A stretch of DNA of 64,000 nucleotides from CBFHWY01 sp965659675 (GTDB taxonomy: Bacteria; Bacteroidota; Bacteroidia; Flavobacteriales_G; Salibacteraceae), in contig CBFHWY010000004.1 of NCBI GenBank assembly GCA_965659675.1, positions 10,300 to 74,299 of the forward strand, given 5' to 3'. Below are positions 44,782-54,237 of this stretch, piece after piece. Within the stretch, counting starts at the first letter, position 1. Every line of letters starts with the position of its first letter. Below the pieces are notes generated by a model. It was given only the letters and a program-made list of their open reading frames with translations. It was not told the DNA's origin and made no database searches. The position numbers and the translations under genes are program-made.

Positions 44782-46134
44782 ATGAGCAGTAAATATCAAG
44801 ACCAAATCCACGATTTTCTAGACAAGGTCAAAGAAAAGAATGGTAATGAACCTGAATTCCTTCAGGCAGTAAAAGAAGTAGCTGAAACAGTCATTCCTTT
44901 TATTGAAGACAACCCCAAGTACAAAAAAGCAAACATTCTCGAGCGCATGGTTGAACCAGAGCGTACCGTGATGTTCAGAGTACCCTGGGTAGATGATAAT
45001 GGTGAATTTCAGGTCAATCGTGGATATCGAATTGAAATGAATTCGGCTATCGGACCATATAAAGGAGGTTTGAGGTTTCATCCAACAGTTAATCTGAGTG
45101 TTCTAAAGTTTCTGGCCTTTGAACAGGTGTTTAAGAACAGCTTGACGACCCTTCCTATGGGTGGTGGAAAAGGCGGCTCTGATTTTGATCCCAAGGGCAA
45201 GTCTGACAACGAAGTGATGCGCTTTTGTCAAAGTTTCATGACTGAGCTTTCAAGGCATATCGGTCCGAATACGGATATCCCCGCTGGAGATATTGGTGTT
45301 GGTGGTCGCGAGATCGGGTACATGTTCGGTCAATACAAGCGTATCAAAAATGAGTTCACCGGTGTGCTTACTGGAAAGAGCCTTGAATTTGGAGGATCTA
45401 AAATTCGCCCAGAGGCTACTGGATACGGTAATGTGTACTTCGCTCAGGAAATGCTAAAGACCAAAGGTGACTCGTTTGAAGGGAAAACAGTTGCGATATC
45501 AGGTTCTGGTAACGTGGCTCAGTATGCTGCCGAGAAGGCCATTCAATTAGGGGCTAAGGTTGTTACTATGTCTGATAGTCGTGGTAGCATTTACGACCCG
45601 AATGGAATCGATCAGGAAAAGCTCAACTGGATCATGGACCTTAAGAATGTCAAGCGTGGTCGCATCAAAGAATATGCAGATCAGTTTGATGGGGTTGAGT
45701 TCATGGAAGGTGAGCGACCATGGAGTGTTAAATGTGATATTGCCCTTCCATGCGCTACGCAAAATGAACTTGATGAAGTTGATGCTGAGAACCTTGTTAA
45801 AAATGGTTGTATCTGTGTGAGTGAGGGTGCTAATATGCCTTCAACGCCTGAAGCTGTTGAAGTTTTCGGTATCGCTAAGATCCTTTTTGCGCCAGGTAAA
45901 GCTTCAAACGCTGGAGGCGTTGCTACTTCTGGTTTAGAAATGAGCCAGAATAGCTTGCGTTACCATTGGTCTCGTGAAGAGGTAGAGATGCGTCTTAAGG
46001 ATATCATGATCGATATTCATAAAGAGTGTGTTAAACACGGTACTGACGGAGACTATGTGGACTACGTGAGGGGCGCCAACATCGCAGGCTTCATCAAAGT
46101 AGCCGATGCGATGATCGCACAAGGTCACGTATAA
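44782..46134 (+). CDS. gdhA: NADP-specific glutamate dehydrogenase
   Basis: 450 residues, the hexameric GDH I type. The substrate-binding and catalytic lysines lie in GPYKGGLRFHPTVN and PMGGGKGGSDFDPKGK, with DIPAGDIGVGGREIGYM following and a NAD(P)-binding glycine motif in ISGSGNVAQYAAEKA. It assimilates ammonium into glutamate. The ATG at 44782 is used; the opening at 44767 is TTG. The stop lies 1 base from the opposite-strand DUF3108 gene's stop. Confidence 0.97.
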   Translation: MSSKYQDQIHDFLDKVKEKNGNEPEFLQAVKEVAETVIPFIEDNPKYKKANILERMVEPERTVMFRVPWVDDNGEFQVNRGYRIEMNSAIGPYKGGLRFHPTVNLSVLKFLAFEQVFKNSLTTLPMGGGKGGSDFDPKGKSDNEVMRFCQSFMTELSRHIGPNTDIPAGDIGVGGREIGYMFGQYKRIKNEFTGVLTGKSLEFGGSKIRPEATGYGNVYFAQEMLKTKGDSFEGKTVAISGSGNVAQYAAEKAIQLGAKVVTMSDSRGSIYDPNGIDQEKLNWIMDLKNVKRGRIKEYADQFDGVEFMEGERPWSVKCDIALPCATQNELDEVDAENLVKNGCICVSEGANMPSTPEAVEVFGIAKILFAPGKASNAGGVATSGLEMSQNSLRYHWSREEVEMRLKDIMIDIHKECVKHGTDGDYVDYVRGANIAGFIKVADAMIAQGHV

Positions 46135-46135
46135 A

Positions 46136-46945
46136 TCAAAGGCTGGCAATTGGAGCTCCAAGGCCTTCGTAGTCCTGGATCTCCATCTTTATTGACCCAA
46201 CCAATACTTCTGCCTGGGCAAGGATAGGAACCTTGTTTTGATCACAGCTGATCCATACTTTAAGGTCTTCCTCGTCCTTGAATACTCTTCCCTTTTGAAC
46301 TACAGGTACAAATTTGTAGCATCGGAACTTACCTGCTTCTACTTCAATGGTTTCTATGCCTAAGAATTTTACCTGGAATGGATATAATTCGTAATCCATG
46401 AAAGCGTCCACATGATAAACATCCCCTCGTTTTGCTTTACTCATATCAATACTTCTCAAGTAGTAAAAACTAGACAATAGATCCTGAACGTTATCAGGTG
46501 TATTAAAGACACCTTTGTTTGTTTTAACCTCTTTTTTGTTGTGATCGAAGAAATAATCGCGGTTAATGATGAACCCACCCTCATTCACTCTTCGCACAAA
46601 AGCCTGTGGCAAGTAATCCTTTGGGTCTACAAAAGTTTCATATCGATCTCTTACTTTATAGAACCAGTCGAAAGCTCCAGTAGTCTTTCCGATACCTACC
46701 ATATGTAATAAGCCGGGTTGGTCCACTGGTGCATTCTTGGCTTTTTTCACCTCCAGGGTTGCTATGCCGGCATCCAACCACCCATAATGAACACGGTATT
46801 CTAGCTTTTCACCTACCTTGAATGCAGGTAAAACACTCATGTGCTCTGATGCTTTCTTAGGTTTATACTCCGGGCTGTAAAACTCTCGCTTACCTGCCGC
46901 AAAGCTTATCAATATAGCTGCAAAGAATATGATCGACTTTTTCAT
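46136..46945 (-). CDS. DUF3108 family exported protein
   Basis: 269 residues with a signal peptide (MKKSIIFFAAILISFAAG) and a DUF3108 domain (KLEYRVHYGWLDAGIATLEV near residue 45; then FDWFYKVRDRYETFVD). The fold resembles lipid- or polymer-binding beta-barrel-like periplasmic proteins, but no function is established. The ATG at 46945 is the start rather than the opening at 46978, because it begins the signal peptide. Downstream of murF-alr on the same strand (42-base gap). Confidence 0.82.
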   Translation of the reverse strand: MKKSIIFFAAILISFAAGKREFYSPEYKPKKASEHMSVLPAFKVGEKLEYRVHYGWLDAGIATLEVKKAKNAPVDQPGLLHMVGIGKTTGAFDWFYKVRDRYETFVDPKDYLPQAFVRRVNEGGFIINRDYFFDHNKKEVKTNKGVFNTPDNVQDLLSSFYYLRSIDMSKAKRGDVYHVDAFMDYELYPFQVKFLGIETIEVEAGKFRCYKFVPVVQKGRVFKDEEDLKVWISCDQNKVPILAQAEVLVGSIKMEIQDYEGLGAPIASL

Positions 46946-46987
46946 AACAATCAGGTTTGACAATGTATAGCCAAACATTGTGCCATA

Positions 46988-49456
46988 CTATTCATCCACA
47001 TAGCTTCGGCGCACCCTTCCAGAAACGGAGGTAAGTACCTCATAAGGGATGGTATCCATCTTTTTAGCAAACTCCATAACAGAAGTATTATTGCCGAAGA
47101 TCTCTACCTCATCACCCGCTTTTATCCTAAGGTTTGATACATCTACCATGCACATATCCATACACACATTGCCAACGATCGGACAAGGGTTTCCATTGAT
47201 GAATAACTCCCCTTTTCCTCTACTCAAACTCCTTCTAAGGCCATCGGCATAGCCAACCGATACCGTGGCGATCGACATATCTCTGGATGCGGTCTCAGCG
47301 CGCGAATACCCAATCGGCTCATCTTTTCTAACCTTCTTTACTTGCAGCACCCTTGCCTTAAATACGGTAACCGCTTCAAGCCTTTTACTGATCTCAGGCT
47401 TTGAAGAAACACCATATAGTCCAATTCCAAGTCTTACCAGGTCGAACTGAAAATCTAAATAATTCTCGACTCCAGCTGTATTCAAAACATGCTTGATGCC
47501 TTTATAGCCTATGGCCTCTTCAATGCTATTGGCTGCCTTTTTAAAGTTGTCGATCTGCTTCAAGCTAAAGGCTTTTGCCTCTGGGTCATCCGCGCTGGAC
47601 AGATGAGTGAATACTGATGCTATTTTTAGTTCTGATTGTTGTTTAAAGAAGTCCAGGACCTCATCAATCTGCTCCAGATCTATTCCAAGCCTGTGCATGC
47701 CCGTGTCAATATTCAGGTGAACTGGGAAAGGCAACAGCTCAGCCATGTGACTCCTACTTAAACTTGCATGAAAGTCCTGCAAGAGTTCCAGGCTGTAGAT
47801 CTCAGGTTCCAACTGATGCTTTATCAAAGCTTCATAGCTACCTTTTTCAGGGTTCAGAACCAGTATCGGCAAACTCAGCCCCCTCTTTCTCAATAAAACA
47901 GCCTCATCAGTGAAGGCAACTGCCAAATAATCGACTCCTGACTCTTCGAGCTTTTTGGCCACTTCATAATCTCCCGTTCCATAACCAAAGGCCTTTACCA
48001 TAGCCATAACCCTGGTATTGGTGTTTAGCATTCCACGATAAACTTCAAGGTTGTGCTTTAGAGAGTGGAGTCGAATTTCCAATTCAGCTGAATGTGTCTT
48101 TTCCTGTAGGAGCTTGGCTACCTTCTCCAAATTGAATCTTCTCGCACCTTTGATCAATATTGCTTCATTTTTAAAGCGTCCAGTATTCAGCTCCTCTAAA
48201 AATACCTGAGTAGAAGGAAAGAACGCCTTGTTTTCGACCTTGAAAACACTTGAATTTGAGCTGATCGCATCCCCTATTCCGTATAAATGATCGATCCCCT
48301 TTTGGGCAAGCATGGAGGCGATCTCTGTGTAAAGCTTTGAATCCTCAAGTTCAGAGTCATCAAGGTCAGATAATATCACTGTCTTTTTTGAGAAGGCCGT
48401 TTGGTTCGCCAGCAGCTCGATCGCGTTACTTAGTGAATGTAGGTCAGAGCTATAACTATCATTAATGATGATCGTATTATTTGAGCCACGAAGCGTCTGC
48501 GAACGCATACTCACTTCAGTGAGGTTCTGCCCTTTCTGGGCAAGCTTTTTCAGATCCAATTCGAGATAGGCAGCAAAACATAGGCAATGCATAAAGTTCT
48601 CTATGCTGGCCTCGTCTGAAAATGGAATATTAAACCGAAGTTCTGAACCTTCATGTACGATTTTGATATGCGCCTTTTCTGCGTACTTCTCTACTTCTTT
48701 CAGCTGAATAAAGGTCTTTTTATGCCTTGACCAGCTAAGGATGTTCTTGTTCGGATAAAGCGCGTTTAATCTTGAAAATACCAACTGATGATCTGCGCAG
48801 CAAAAGATCGCTTTGCTCTGCTCAAAGAGCTTTAATTTCTCATCGAGTTTTTGTTCTATCGATGTGAAATTAGCTGCATGTGCCTGACCGATATTGGTGA
48901 TCATCCCATATTCAGGTTGCACCAATTCCTCTAATTTCTTCATTTCTCCAGGTTGAGAAATGCCGCATTCCACGATTCCAAGATCAGCTTCTTTTCTGAA
49001 TGACCAAAGACTAAGTGGAACTCCGAGTTGCGAATTGTAGCTTCTGGGACTTCGCTGCAGCTGCAGTTGATCAGATAACAGCTGATGCAGCCACTCCTTC
49101 ACTATGGTTTTTCCATTACTTCCAGTGATCGCTAGCAAAGGATAGGCAATTTGCTGCCTTTGATATGCCGCCAAAAATTGAAGAGCACTCATGCTTGATT
49201 CTACCCTGAGATAGTGAGCATCCTCCTGGTATTCTTCAAGCTCCTTTTCTATAAGAAAGGCCCTTACGCCCTTGTTGTATAGCTGTTTAATGAATTGATG
49301 ACCATCGTGATTCTTTCCCTCAATGGCAACAAACAGACTTTGCTTTATTCGATATGCCTTTCTGCTATCTGTGAGTATGTCATTGATCTCGAGACCCGAG
49401 TTTGGGCCTCGGTACTTCGCCTGAAGAATGCTACTTATCTCCTGGATATCAAGCAT
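46988..49456 (-). CDS. Bifunctional MurF ligase / alanine racemase
   Basis: 822 residues. Residues 1 to about 450 form UDP-MurNAc-tripeptide:D-Ala-D-Ala ligase (P-loop TGSNGKT at 111-117; GIVECGISQPGEM near 160). From about 455 an alanine racemase follows (PLP lysine in VMAMVKAFGYGTGDY near 487; VGYADGLRR near 735; GNVCMDMCMVDVS near 765). One chain thus converts L-Ala to D-Ala and adds D-Ala-D-Ala to the cell-wall precursor. This fusion is characteristic of many Bacteroidota. The lysine position reads KAFGYG rather than the usual KADAYG. It overlaps tdk by 8 bases. Confidence 0.94.
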   Translation of the reverse strand: MLDIQEISSILQAKYRGPNSGLEINDILTDSRKAYRIKQSLFVAIEGKNHDGHQFIKQLYNKGVRAFLIEKELEEYQEDAHYLRVESSMSALQFLAAYQRQQIAYPLLAITGSNGKTIVKEWLHQLLSDQLQLQRSPRSYNSQLGVPLSLWSFRKEADLGIVECGISQPGEMKKLEELVQPEYGMITNIGQAHAANFTSIEQKLDEKLKLFEQSKAIFCCADHQLVFSRLNALYPNKNILSWSRHKKTFIQLKEVEKYAEKAHIKIVHEGSELRFNIPFSDEASIENFMHCLCFAAYLELDLKKLAQKGQNLTEVSMRSQTLRGSNNTIIINDSYSSDLHSLSNAIELLANQTAFSKKTVILSDLDDSELEDSKLYTEIASMLAQKGIDHLYGIGDAISSNSSVFKVENKAFFPSTQVFLEELNTGRFKNEAILIKGARRFNLEKVAKLLQEKTHSAELEIRLHSLKHNLEVYRGMLNTNTRVMAMVKAFGYGTGDYEVAKKLEESGVDYLAVAFTDEAVLLRKRGLSLPILVLNPEKGSYEALIKHQLEPEIYSLELLQDFHASLSRSHMAELLPFPVHLNIDTGMHRLGIDLEQIDEVLDFFKQQSELKIASVFTHLSSADDPEAKAFSLKQIDNFKKAANSIEEAIGYKGIKHVLNTAGVENYLDFQFDLVRLGIGLYGVSSKPEISKRLEAVTVFKARVLQVKKVRKDEPIGYSRAETASRDMSIATVSVGYADGLRRSLSRGKGELFINGNPCPIVGNVCMDMCMVDVSNLRIKAGDEVEIFGNNTSVMEFAKKMDTIPYEVLTSVSGRVRRSYVDE

Positions 49457-50051
49457 CAGGCTTTTTATTAGCTTCTCTTTCCAATGCGTGATAGTAGGCT
49501 TGTCTGGAGAGGGGCTCGTAAAGCTCTTTTTCGCCTAGCTCAACCAATGCATCAGATTCAGTTTTTTTATGGGAGAAGCTCGCCAACTTTCCTGTTTTTA
49601 CGCAGATCGCATGAACTTTGGTTACATATTCAGCTATGGCGAGCATATTTGGCATTGGTCCAAAAGGCCTCCCTTGATAATCCATATCAAGACCAGCAAC
49701 GATCACACGTACCCCATTATTTGCAAGCTGGTTACAAACATTTGGCAGGTTGTCATCAAAGAATTGTGCCTCATCAATGCCCACCACCTCTACTTCATTG
49801 GCAAGGATCAAAATGTTTGATGAGCTTTCTACGGGTGTTGAACGAATAGTGTTCTCATCATGTGAAACAACCGCCTCTTCATCATAACGGGTCTCGATCA
49901 AGGGTTTGAAGATCTCTACTTTTTGTTTAGCAAATTCTGCCCTCCGAAGTCTGCGAATAAGCTCCTCTGTTTTCCCGCTGAACATGCAGCCGCAGATGAC
50001 CTCGATCCATCCTTCTCCTTTCTCCCGTATCGCCTTCTTTTCCAAAAACAT
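49449..50051 (-). CDS. tdk: Thymidine kinase
   Basis: 200 residues, type II (TK1-like). P-loop GCMFSGKTEELIRRLRR near residue 20, the VVGIDEAQFFD motif near 110 and the lasso region near 165. The zinc-binding cysteines usual in this family are mostly absent: CVKTGK has one cysteine where CxxC is expected, and EPLSRQAYY has none. It salvages thymidine to dTMP. The start at 50051 lies 22 bases after a TAGATTTG box. Confidence 0.92.
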   Translation of the reverse strand: MFLEKKAIREKGEGWIEVICGCMFSGKTEELIRRLRRAEFAKQKVEIFKPLIETRYDEEAVVSHDENTIRSTPVESSSNILILANEVEVVGIDEAQFFDDNLPNVCNQLANNGVRVIVAGLDMDYQGRPFGPMPNMLAIAEYVTKVHAICVKTGKLASFSHKKTESDALVELGEKELYEPLSRQAYYHALEREANKKPDA

Positions 50052-50073
50052 TCCCCTGCGGCCTTGTACTTAA

Positions 50074-50091
50074 CAAATCTAAATAAATTTG
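50074..50091. promoter_or_regulatory. Overlapping divergent -7 boxes between tdk and the acidic-protein gene
   Basis: Minus-strand TAGATTTG (50081-50074) for tdk and plus-strand TAAATTTG (50084-50091) for the gene at 50117 are only 2 bases apart, so the two promoters' upstream elements must overlap and polymerase can use only one at a time. Confidence 0.55.
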
Positions 50092-50116
50092 CTCCAGGCC
50101 TAAGGATATAGAAAGC

Positions 50117-50839
50117 TTGGAAGCAGAACGATCGAACATTATTGAAAAGTGCAAAGCACGCTTGATTGAGTTGAGCGAAATCCGCTCTAGAATTAACTTT
50201 GAAGAGCTCAATGATATTGAACTCCTAAGAAATCACCTGAAGGATCTGGATGATCAACTCGTGATCCTTAAACACCTCATTGAGCACAAACAATCCACTT
50301 TGGTCGAGAGTGAGGTCAAAGCTTATGTTGAGGAATCTGAAAGAGAACTCGAGAACCTGGCGGAAGAAAAGGAAGAAGAAGCTGATTTCTCAGATGACAA
50401 TGATGAAGACCCTGTTGACCCGATTGACTCTTCAGACGAAGAGGAAGCTGTTGAGGACATAAGCTCCCCAGATGAGATTGATGAAGAAGATCTTAAAGAT
50501 CAGGAATTGGCCCTTGGTATTTCCGGAAGTAGCATCCATGAGTCTCATGAAAACGAAAATGACAAGTCGCTGGCAAAAAAGTTGGAACTGCAACCAATTG
50601 AAGACTTAAGGAAAGCCATTGGTCTCAACGAGCGCTTCTACTATGCTAATGAGCTCTTTCAGGGAGATGGAAAAGAATACACAAGAGCCATTGAAGAGTT
50701 TAATCACCTGAGCTCGCTCGAAGATGCACAGCGTTTAATTGAAGCCAAGTACTTTGAAAAGTACCACTGGGATCAGCATCCTGAAGCGGAGGAAAGTCTC
50801 AAGCTGCTTCTGCAACGTCGATATTTGAAGCAAGGATAA
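50117..50839 (+). CDS. Conserved acidic protein of unknown function
   Basis: 240 residues with no methionine after the TTG start (EAERSNIIEKCKARLIEL), so TTG or another non-ATG codon must be used. Layout: N-terminal coiled coil (about 1-90), very acidic middle (about 85-155, runs such as EEKEEEADFSDDNDED), and a compact C-terminal domain (about 165-240; DLRKAIGLNERFYYANELF). The C-terminal part resembles a hypothetical protein often next to tdk/rsmI in Bacteroidota. Function unknown. It overlaps rsmI by 1 base. Confidence 0.75.
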   Translation: MEAERSNIIEKCKARLIELSEIRSRINFEELNDIELLRNHLKDLDDQLVILKHLIEHKQSTLVESEVKAYVEESERELENLAEEKEEEADFSDDNDEDPVDPIDSSDEEEAVEDISSPDEIDEEDLKDQELALGISGSSIHESHENENDKSLAKKLELQPIEDLRKAIGLNERFYYANELFQGDGKEYTRAIEEFNHLSSLEDAQRLIEAKYFEKYHWDQHPEAEESLKLLLQRRYLKQG

Positions 50840-51513
50840 TGGGACACCTGATCCTTGTTCCAAGTCCAATTGGCAATCTTTCAGATATTAGTCAACGCGC
50901 GCTCGACACCTTAAGGGAAAGCGAGCTCATATTGTGCGAGGATACGAGGCACACTAAAAAATTACTCCAACATTTCGATATTGATGTTGCGCTGAGGTCA
51001 TTTCATATGCACAATGAGCATAGCGTTTTAGACAAAACCCTGAGCTCCATCAGAGAATTAACCCAAGTATCCCTGGTTTCGGATGCAGGCACACCAGGCA
51101 TTTCTGACCCTGGATTTCTTCTTGTAAGAGCCTGTATTGAGCGAGGTATAGAGGTATTAAGTCTACCGGGACCCAGTGCTTTCTTACCTGCCCTTGTGGT
51201 GTCTGGTTTGCCTTGCGATAGATTTTGTTTTGAGGGCTTTCTCCCGCATAAAAAAGGTAGGCAGAGCAGGCTTAAAGAGCTTTCTACGGAAACGCGCACC
51301 ATGGTGTTTTACGAGTCTCCACACAGGTTGCTAAAAAGTCTCACTCAGTTCGCCGAGCACTTAGGGGAAGATCGAAAGGCAAGTGTGAGCAGAGAGATCA
51401 CGAAGATCCACGAAGAGCATATTCGAGGAAGTCTGGCAGAATTGATTCAACACTTCGAAAAGGAAAAGCCGAGAGGTGAGTTTGTCATTGTGCTTTCGGG
51501 GAAACTCAATTAA
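50839..51513 (+). CDS. rsmI: 16S rRNA (cytidine-1402 2'-O)-methyltransferase RsmI
   Basis: 224-residue tetrapyrrole-methylase fold enzyme. N-terminal LVPSPIGNLSDISQRAL, the CEDTRHTKKLL block near residue 33, the SDAGTPGISDPG glycine loop near 80 and the FYESPHRLLKSL motif near 155 are typical of RsmI. It methylates the ribose of C1402 in the decoding centre. It is short for the family (E. coli about 286), lacking the C-terminal extension, as usual in Bacteroidota. The stop overlaps the opposite-strand lipoprotein gene by 8 bases. Confidence 0.94.
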   Translation: MGHLILVPSPIGNLSDISQRALDTLRESELILCEDTRHTKKLLQHFDIDVALRSFHMHNEHSVLDKTLSSIRELTQVSLVSDAGTPGISDPGFLLVRACIERGIEVLSLPGPSAFLPALVVSGLPCDRFCFEGFLPHKKGRQSRLKELSTETRTMVFYESPHRLLKSLTQFAEHLGEDRKASVSREITKIHEEHIRGSLAELIQHFEKEKPRGEFVIVLSGKLN

Positions 51514-51856
51514 GCCCCTTGATCAACACCCCGTCCAATTGTTTCTTCACCAATACCTCCCTTGGGCTTTCATCCCATTCCTCAAAAATGACCTTGCACT
51601 CTGTCGGGCTAGCCCATTCAAAACTCACTGTTTCATCGGACACATCACTGCTGAACACCTCAAATTGTGATTCGATCTGTTTAGAAGCATACTCCACTGT
51701 CATTGTCAAATGAGCAGGTTCGGCCGTCATCCCTGAACCAGTGATCTCAATTTTCATTTCTTCTTCTGGTCCCTGGCTGACGATCGGTCCAAATTCCGTG
51801 GTACATGAGCTAAGATTAAGCGCAATGGCTGTGAGCAAAATGACAACAATTCTCAT
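51506..51856 (-). CDS. Small hypothetical lipoprotein
   Basis: 116 residues. Signal peptide with lipobox LNLSSC (cysteine 18), then a beta-rich domain (KIEITGSGMTAEPAHLTMTV). No recognised family. It follows asd directly (zero gap) on the same strand, so it is probably cotranscribed with it. Confidence 0.68.
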   Translation of the reverse strand: MRIVVILLTAIALNLSSCTTEFGPIVSQGPEEEMKIEITGSGMTAEPAHLTMTVEYASKQIESQFEVFSSDVSDETVSFEWASPTECKVIFEEWDESPREVLVKKQLDGVLIKGLN

Positions 51857-52858
51857 CTATCTATTTTTCACAAAATAGCCTTTTTCGATCAGAAGCTCTA
51901 CAATTTGAACAGCGTTGGTAGCAGCACCCTTTCTCAAGTTGTCACTTACCACCCACATATTGAGTGCATTGTCGGCAGAATCATCTCTTCTGACCCTTCC
52001 AACAAAAACATCGTCTTTGCCTTCGGCATAGATCGGCATAGGATACTGGTTCATTTCAGGGTTGTCTACCAAACTTAGCCCTCCAAATTCAGCAAGTGCT
52101 CTTTTCACTGCGGAAACATCAAATTCCTTTTCTGTCTGAACATTGACCGATTCCGAGTGGCCACCCACAACAGGCACCCTTACGGCTGTGGCTGTGATTC
52201 GGAGGTCTGGTAGCTTGAGTATCTTCTGGCTTTCATTGACCAGCTTCATCTCCTCTTTGGTATAGTCGTTGTCAAGGAAAACATCACAATGAGGCAGGCA
52301 ATTCTTATCGATCTGATATGGATAGGCCATTTCTCCTTTTTTAGCATTTCTTTCATTTTCGAGCTGACGTACGGCTTTAACTCCAGTACCTGTAATACTT
52401 TGATATGTGGAAATCACAACCCGTTTTAGTCCATATTTCTCCTGAATGGGTTTTAAAGCCATCAGTAGCTGAATGGTTGAGCAATTCGGATTTGCAATGA
52501 TCATGTCTTTTTCAGTCAATTGATCTCCATTGATCTCAGGTACCACCAGGCTAATATCATTGTGCATCCTCCAGGCTGAAGAATTGTCGATCACCCTGCA
52601 GGAAATGTCAACAAATTTGGGCGCCCATTCTAGCGAAACATCTGAACCCGAAGAGAATAAGGCAAGGTCAGGCTTCATTGCCAACGCCTCTTCTACACCG
52701 AGTAGTTTGAGTTTCTTCCCCTTGAAAGCAATCATCTTACCAGCGGATCTTGATGAGGCCACTGGTAAAAGCTCCGTGAGGGGAATAGCTCGCTCCTCAA
52801 GTAACTTCATCATCACCTGGCCAACCATTCCTGTGGCTCCTACTACTGCAATTTTCAT
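51857..52858 (-). CDS. asd: Aspartate-semialdehyde dehydrogenase
   Basis: 333 residues. NADP-binding VVGATGMVGQVM at the N-terminus, catalytic cysteine in NPNCSTIQLL near residue 128, and the substrate-binding histidine in VGGHSESVNV near 237. It supplies the branch point for lysine, diaminopimelate, threonine and methionine. The ATG at 52858 is used; a TACCTTTG box on the minus strand (52882-52875) lies 16 bases upstream and rules out the longer opening to 52903. Confidence 0.96.
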   Translation of the reverse strand: MKIAVVGATGMVGQVMMKLLEERAIPLTELLPVASSRSAGKMIAFKGKKLKLLGVEEALAMKPDLALFSSGSDVSLEWAPKFVDISCRVIDNSSAWRMHNDISLVVPEINGDQLTEKDMIIANPNCSTIQLLMALKPIQEKYGLKRVVISTYQSITGTGVKAVRQLENERNAKKGEMAYPYQIDKNCLPHCDVFLDNDYTKEEMKLVNESQKILKLPDLRITATAVRVPVVGGHSESVNVQTEKEFDVSAVKRALAEFGGLSLVDNPEMNQYPMPIYAEGKDDVFVGRVRRDDSADNALNMWVVSDNLRKGAATNAVQIVELLIEKGYFVKNR

Positions 52859-52874
52859 GTCTTGATTTATGGTG

Positions 52875-52882
52875 CAAAGGTA
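52875..52882 (-). promoter_or_regulatory. -7 box TACCTTTG of asd
   Basis: TAnnTTTG match on the minus strand 16 bases before the asd ATG; it lies inside the longer ORF opening and so decides the start. Confidence 0.58.
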
Positions 52883-52926
52883 GCAAAGCCCAATGCAAAT
52901 CAAGCAGATGATGCATCTTTGAAGCC

Positions 52927-54237
52927 ATGCAGAAGCAATTTGAGCATTACCTTCAATCGGAGTGCCTACTGAAAGGCTCAGAAAAATTGCTGCTTGGGCT
53001 CAGTGGAGGCCCAGATTCAATGCTAAGCCTCGATCTTTTGCAAAAAGCGAACTATTATGTTGAAGTTGCCCATTGTAACTTCCAACTGCGCGGAGAAGAG
53101 TCTGAAAATGATGCAGCCTTTGTTGAAGCCCATTGCCGTGAAAATAATATCGTTTTTCACGGAAAGCGGTTTGATGTCTCCAGAGAAAAAGGCTCCACTC
53201 AAATGCAGGCTCGCTCATTAAGGCATGAATGGTTTGAGCAATTGAGGCAAAAAAGAAATCTTGACCTCATCGTCTTAGGATCTCATCTGGATGATCGATT
53301 TGAAACCGCTTTGATCAACTTATTACGAGGAACTGGTCCGGCCGGCATTCGAAATATGCAAGGATTATCTGGGAAAGTCATTCGGCCATTATTAAAGTTT
53401 GACAAAGCTGAAATACTCCATGAAATTCAGGAAAGGAAAATTCCGTTTCGTGAAGACTCCAGCAACCGGAAAACAGAATACCTGAGAAATTATCTCCGAA
53501 TCGAGATCATTCCCAGGCTCAAAGAACTGAACCCTTCTCTGCTAAAAACCTATGAACGCAGTGCAAACATTATGGCTCAACATGAGTCGCTTAGCCATGA
53601 TATTTGTAAACGCTTCCTTGAGGAGCAGCTAGTCAAAGACGAGTCTTATGTTGCCTTGCCTAAGAATAGTTTAAAATCCTTTTCCGCCCCTCTGCTAGTA
53701 ATGCTCCACTGGCTAAAGCCCTTTGGTTTTAATCAGGAGCAGCTCAGTGATCTATTACAGGGTATTGATGAAAGTGAATCCAGGGAATTCCAAACTGAAG
53801 GCTATCGCTTGAGTGTTGATCGTAAAATGATATCACTTTTTGAGTCTGATTCGATCGATCAAAAAAAGGACTTGGCTGAGAAACTTCCTTTCCGGTCAAA
53901 GGCCTTTGGGATAAGCCTTGAAAAAGGCACTCTTCCGGTAGACCTGAAAGCAGAGGAAGTTGATTTCATTGACCTGGACAAACTTCGTTTTCCTTTGACA
54001 CTCAGAAACTGGGAATACGGAGATCGTATTCAACCATTGGGAATGCAGGGAACAAAAAAACTCAGCGATATAATCACCGATAAAAAGCTCTCTGCGATAC
54101 AGAAAAACAATCTCTGTGTGTTGGAAAGTGGAGACGAGATCGTATGTGTAGCTCGCCTTGTGATCTCAGAGCAATACAAGGTGAATGAAAACACCCGCTC
54201 AGTGTTGGCCATCAAACGCGACCCAACTGCTTCTTGA
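52927..54237 (+). CDS. tilS: tRNA(Ile)-lysidine synthase
   Basis: 436 residues. PP-loop motif LLGLSGGPDSML near residue 23, HCNFQLRGEESENDA and GSHLDDRFETALINLLRGTGP as in TilS, with the C-terminal TilS domain containing LRNWEYGDRIQPLGMQGTKKLSD. It modifies C34 of tRNA-Ile2 to lysidine so that AUA is read. The ATG lies 5 bases after a CATCTTTG sequence (52914-52921), a near match to the -7 box. The 3' end overlaps the opposite-strand gene by 26 bases. Confidence 0.95.
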   Translation: MQKQFEHYLQSECLLKGSEKLLLGLSGGPDSMLSLDLLQKANYYVEVAHCNFQLRGEESENDAAFVEAHCRENNIVFHGKRFDVSREKGSTQMQARSLRHEWFEQLRQKRNLDLIVLGSHLDDRFETALINLLRGTGPAGIRNMQGLSGKVIRPLLKFDKAEILHEIQERKIPFREDSSNRKTEYLRNYLRIEIIPRLKELNPSLLKTYERSANIMAQHESLSHDICKRFLEEQLVKDESYVALPKNSLKSFSAPLLVMLHWLKPFGFNQEQLSDLLQGIDESESREFQTEGYRLSVDRKMISLFESDSIDQKKDLAEKLPFRSKAFGISLEKGTLPVDLKAEEVDFIDLDKLRFPLTLRNWEYGDRIQPLGMQGTKKLSDIITDKKLSAIQKNNLCVLESGDEIVCVARLVISEQYKVNENTRSVLAIKRDPTAS

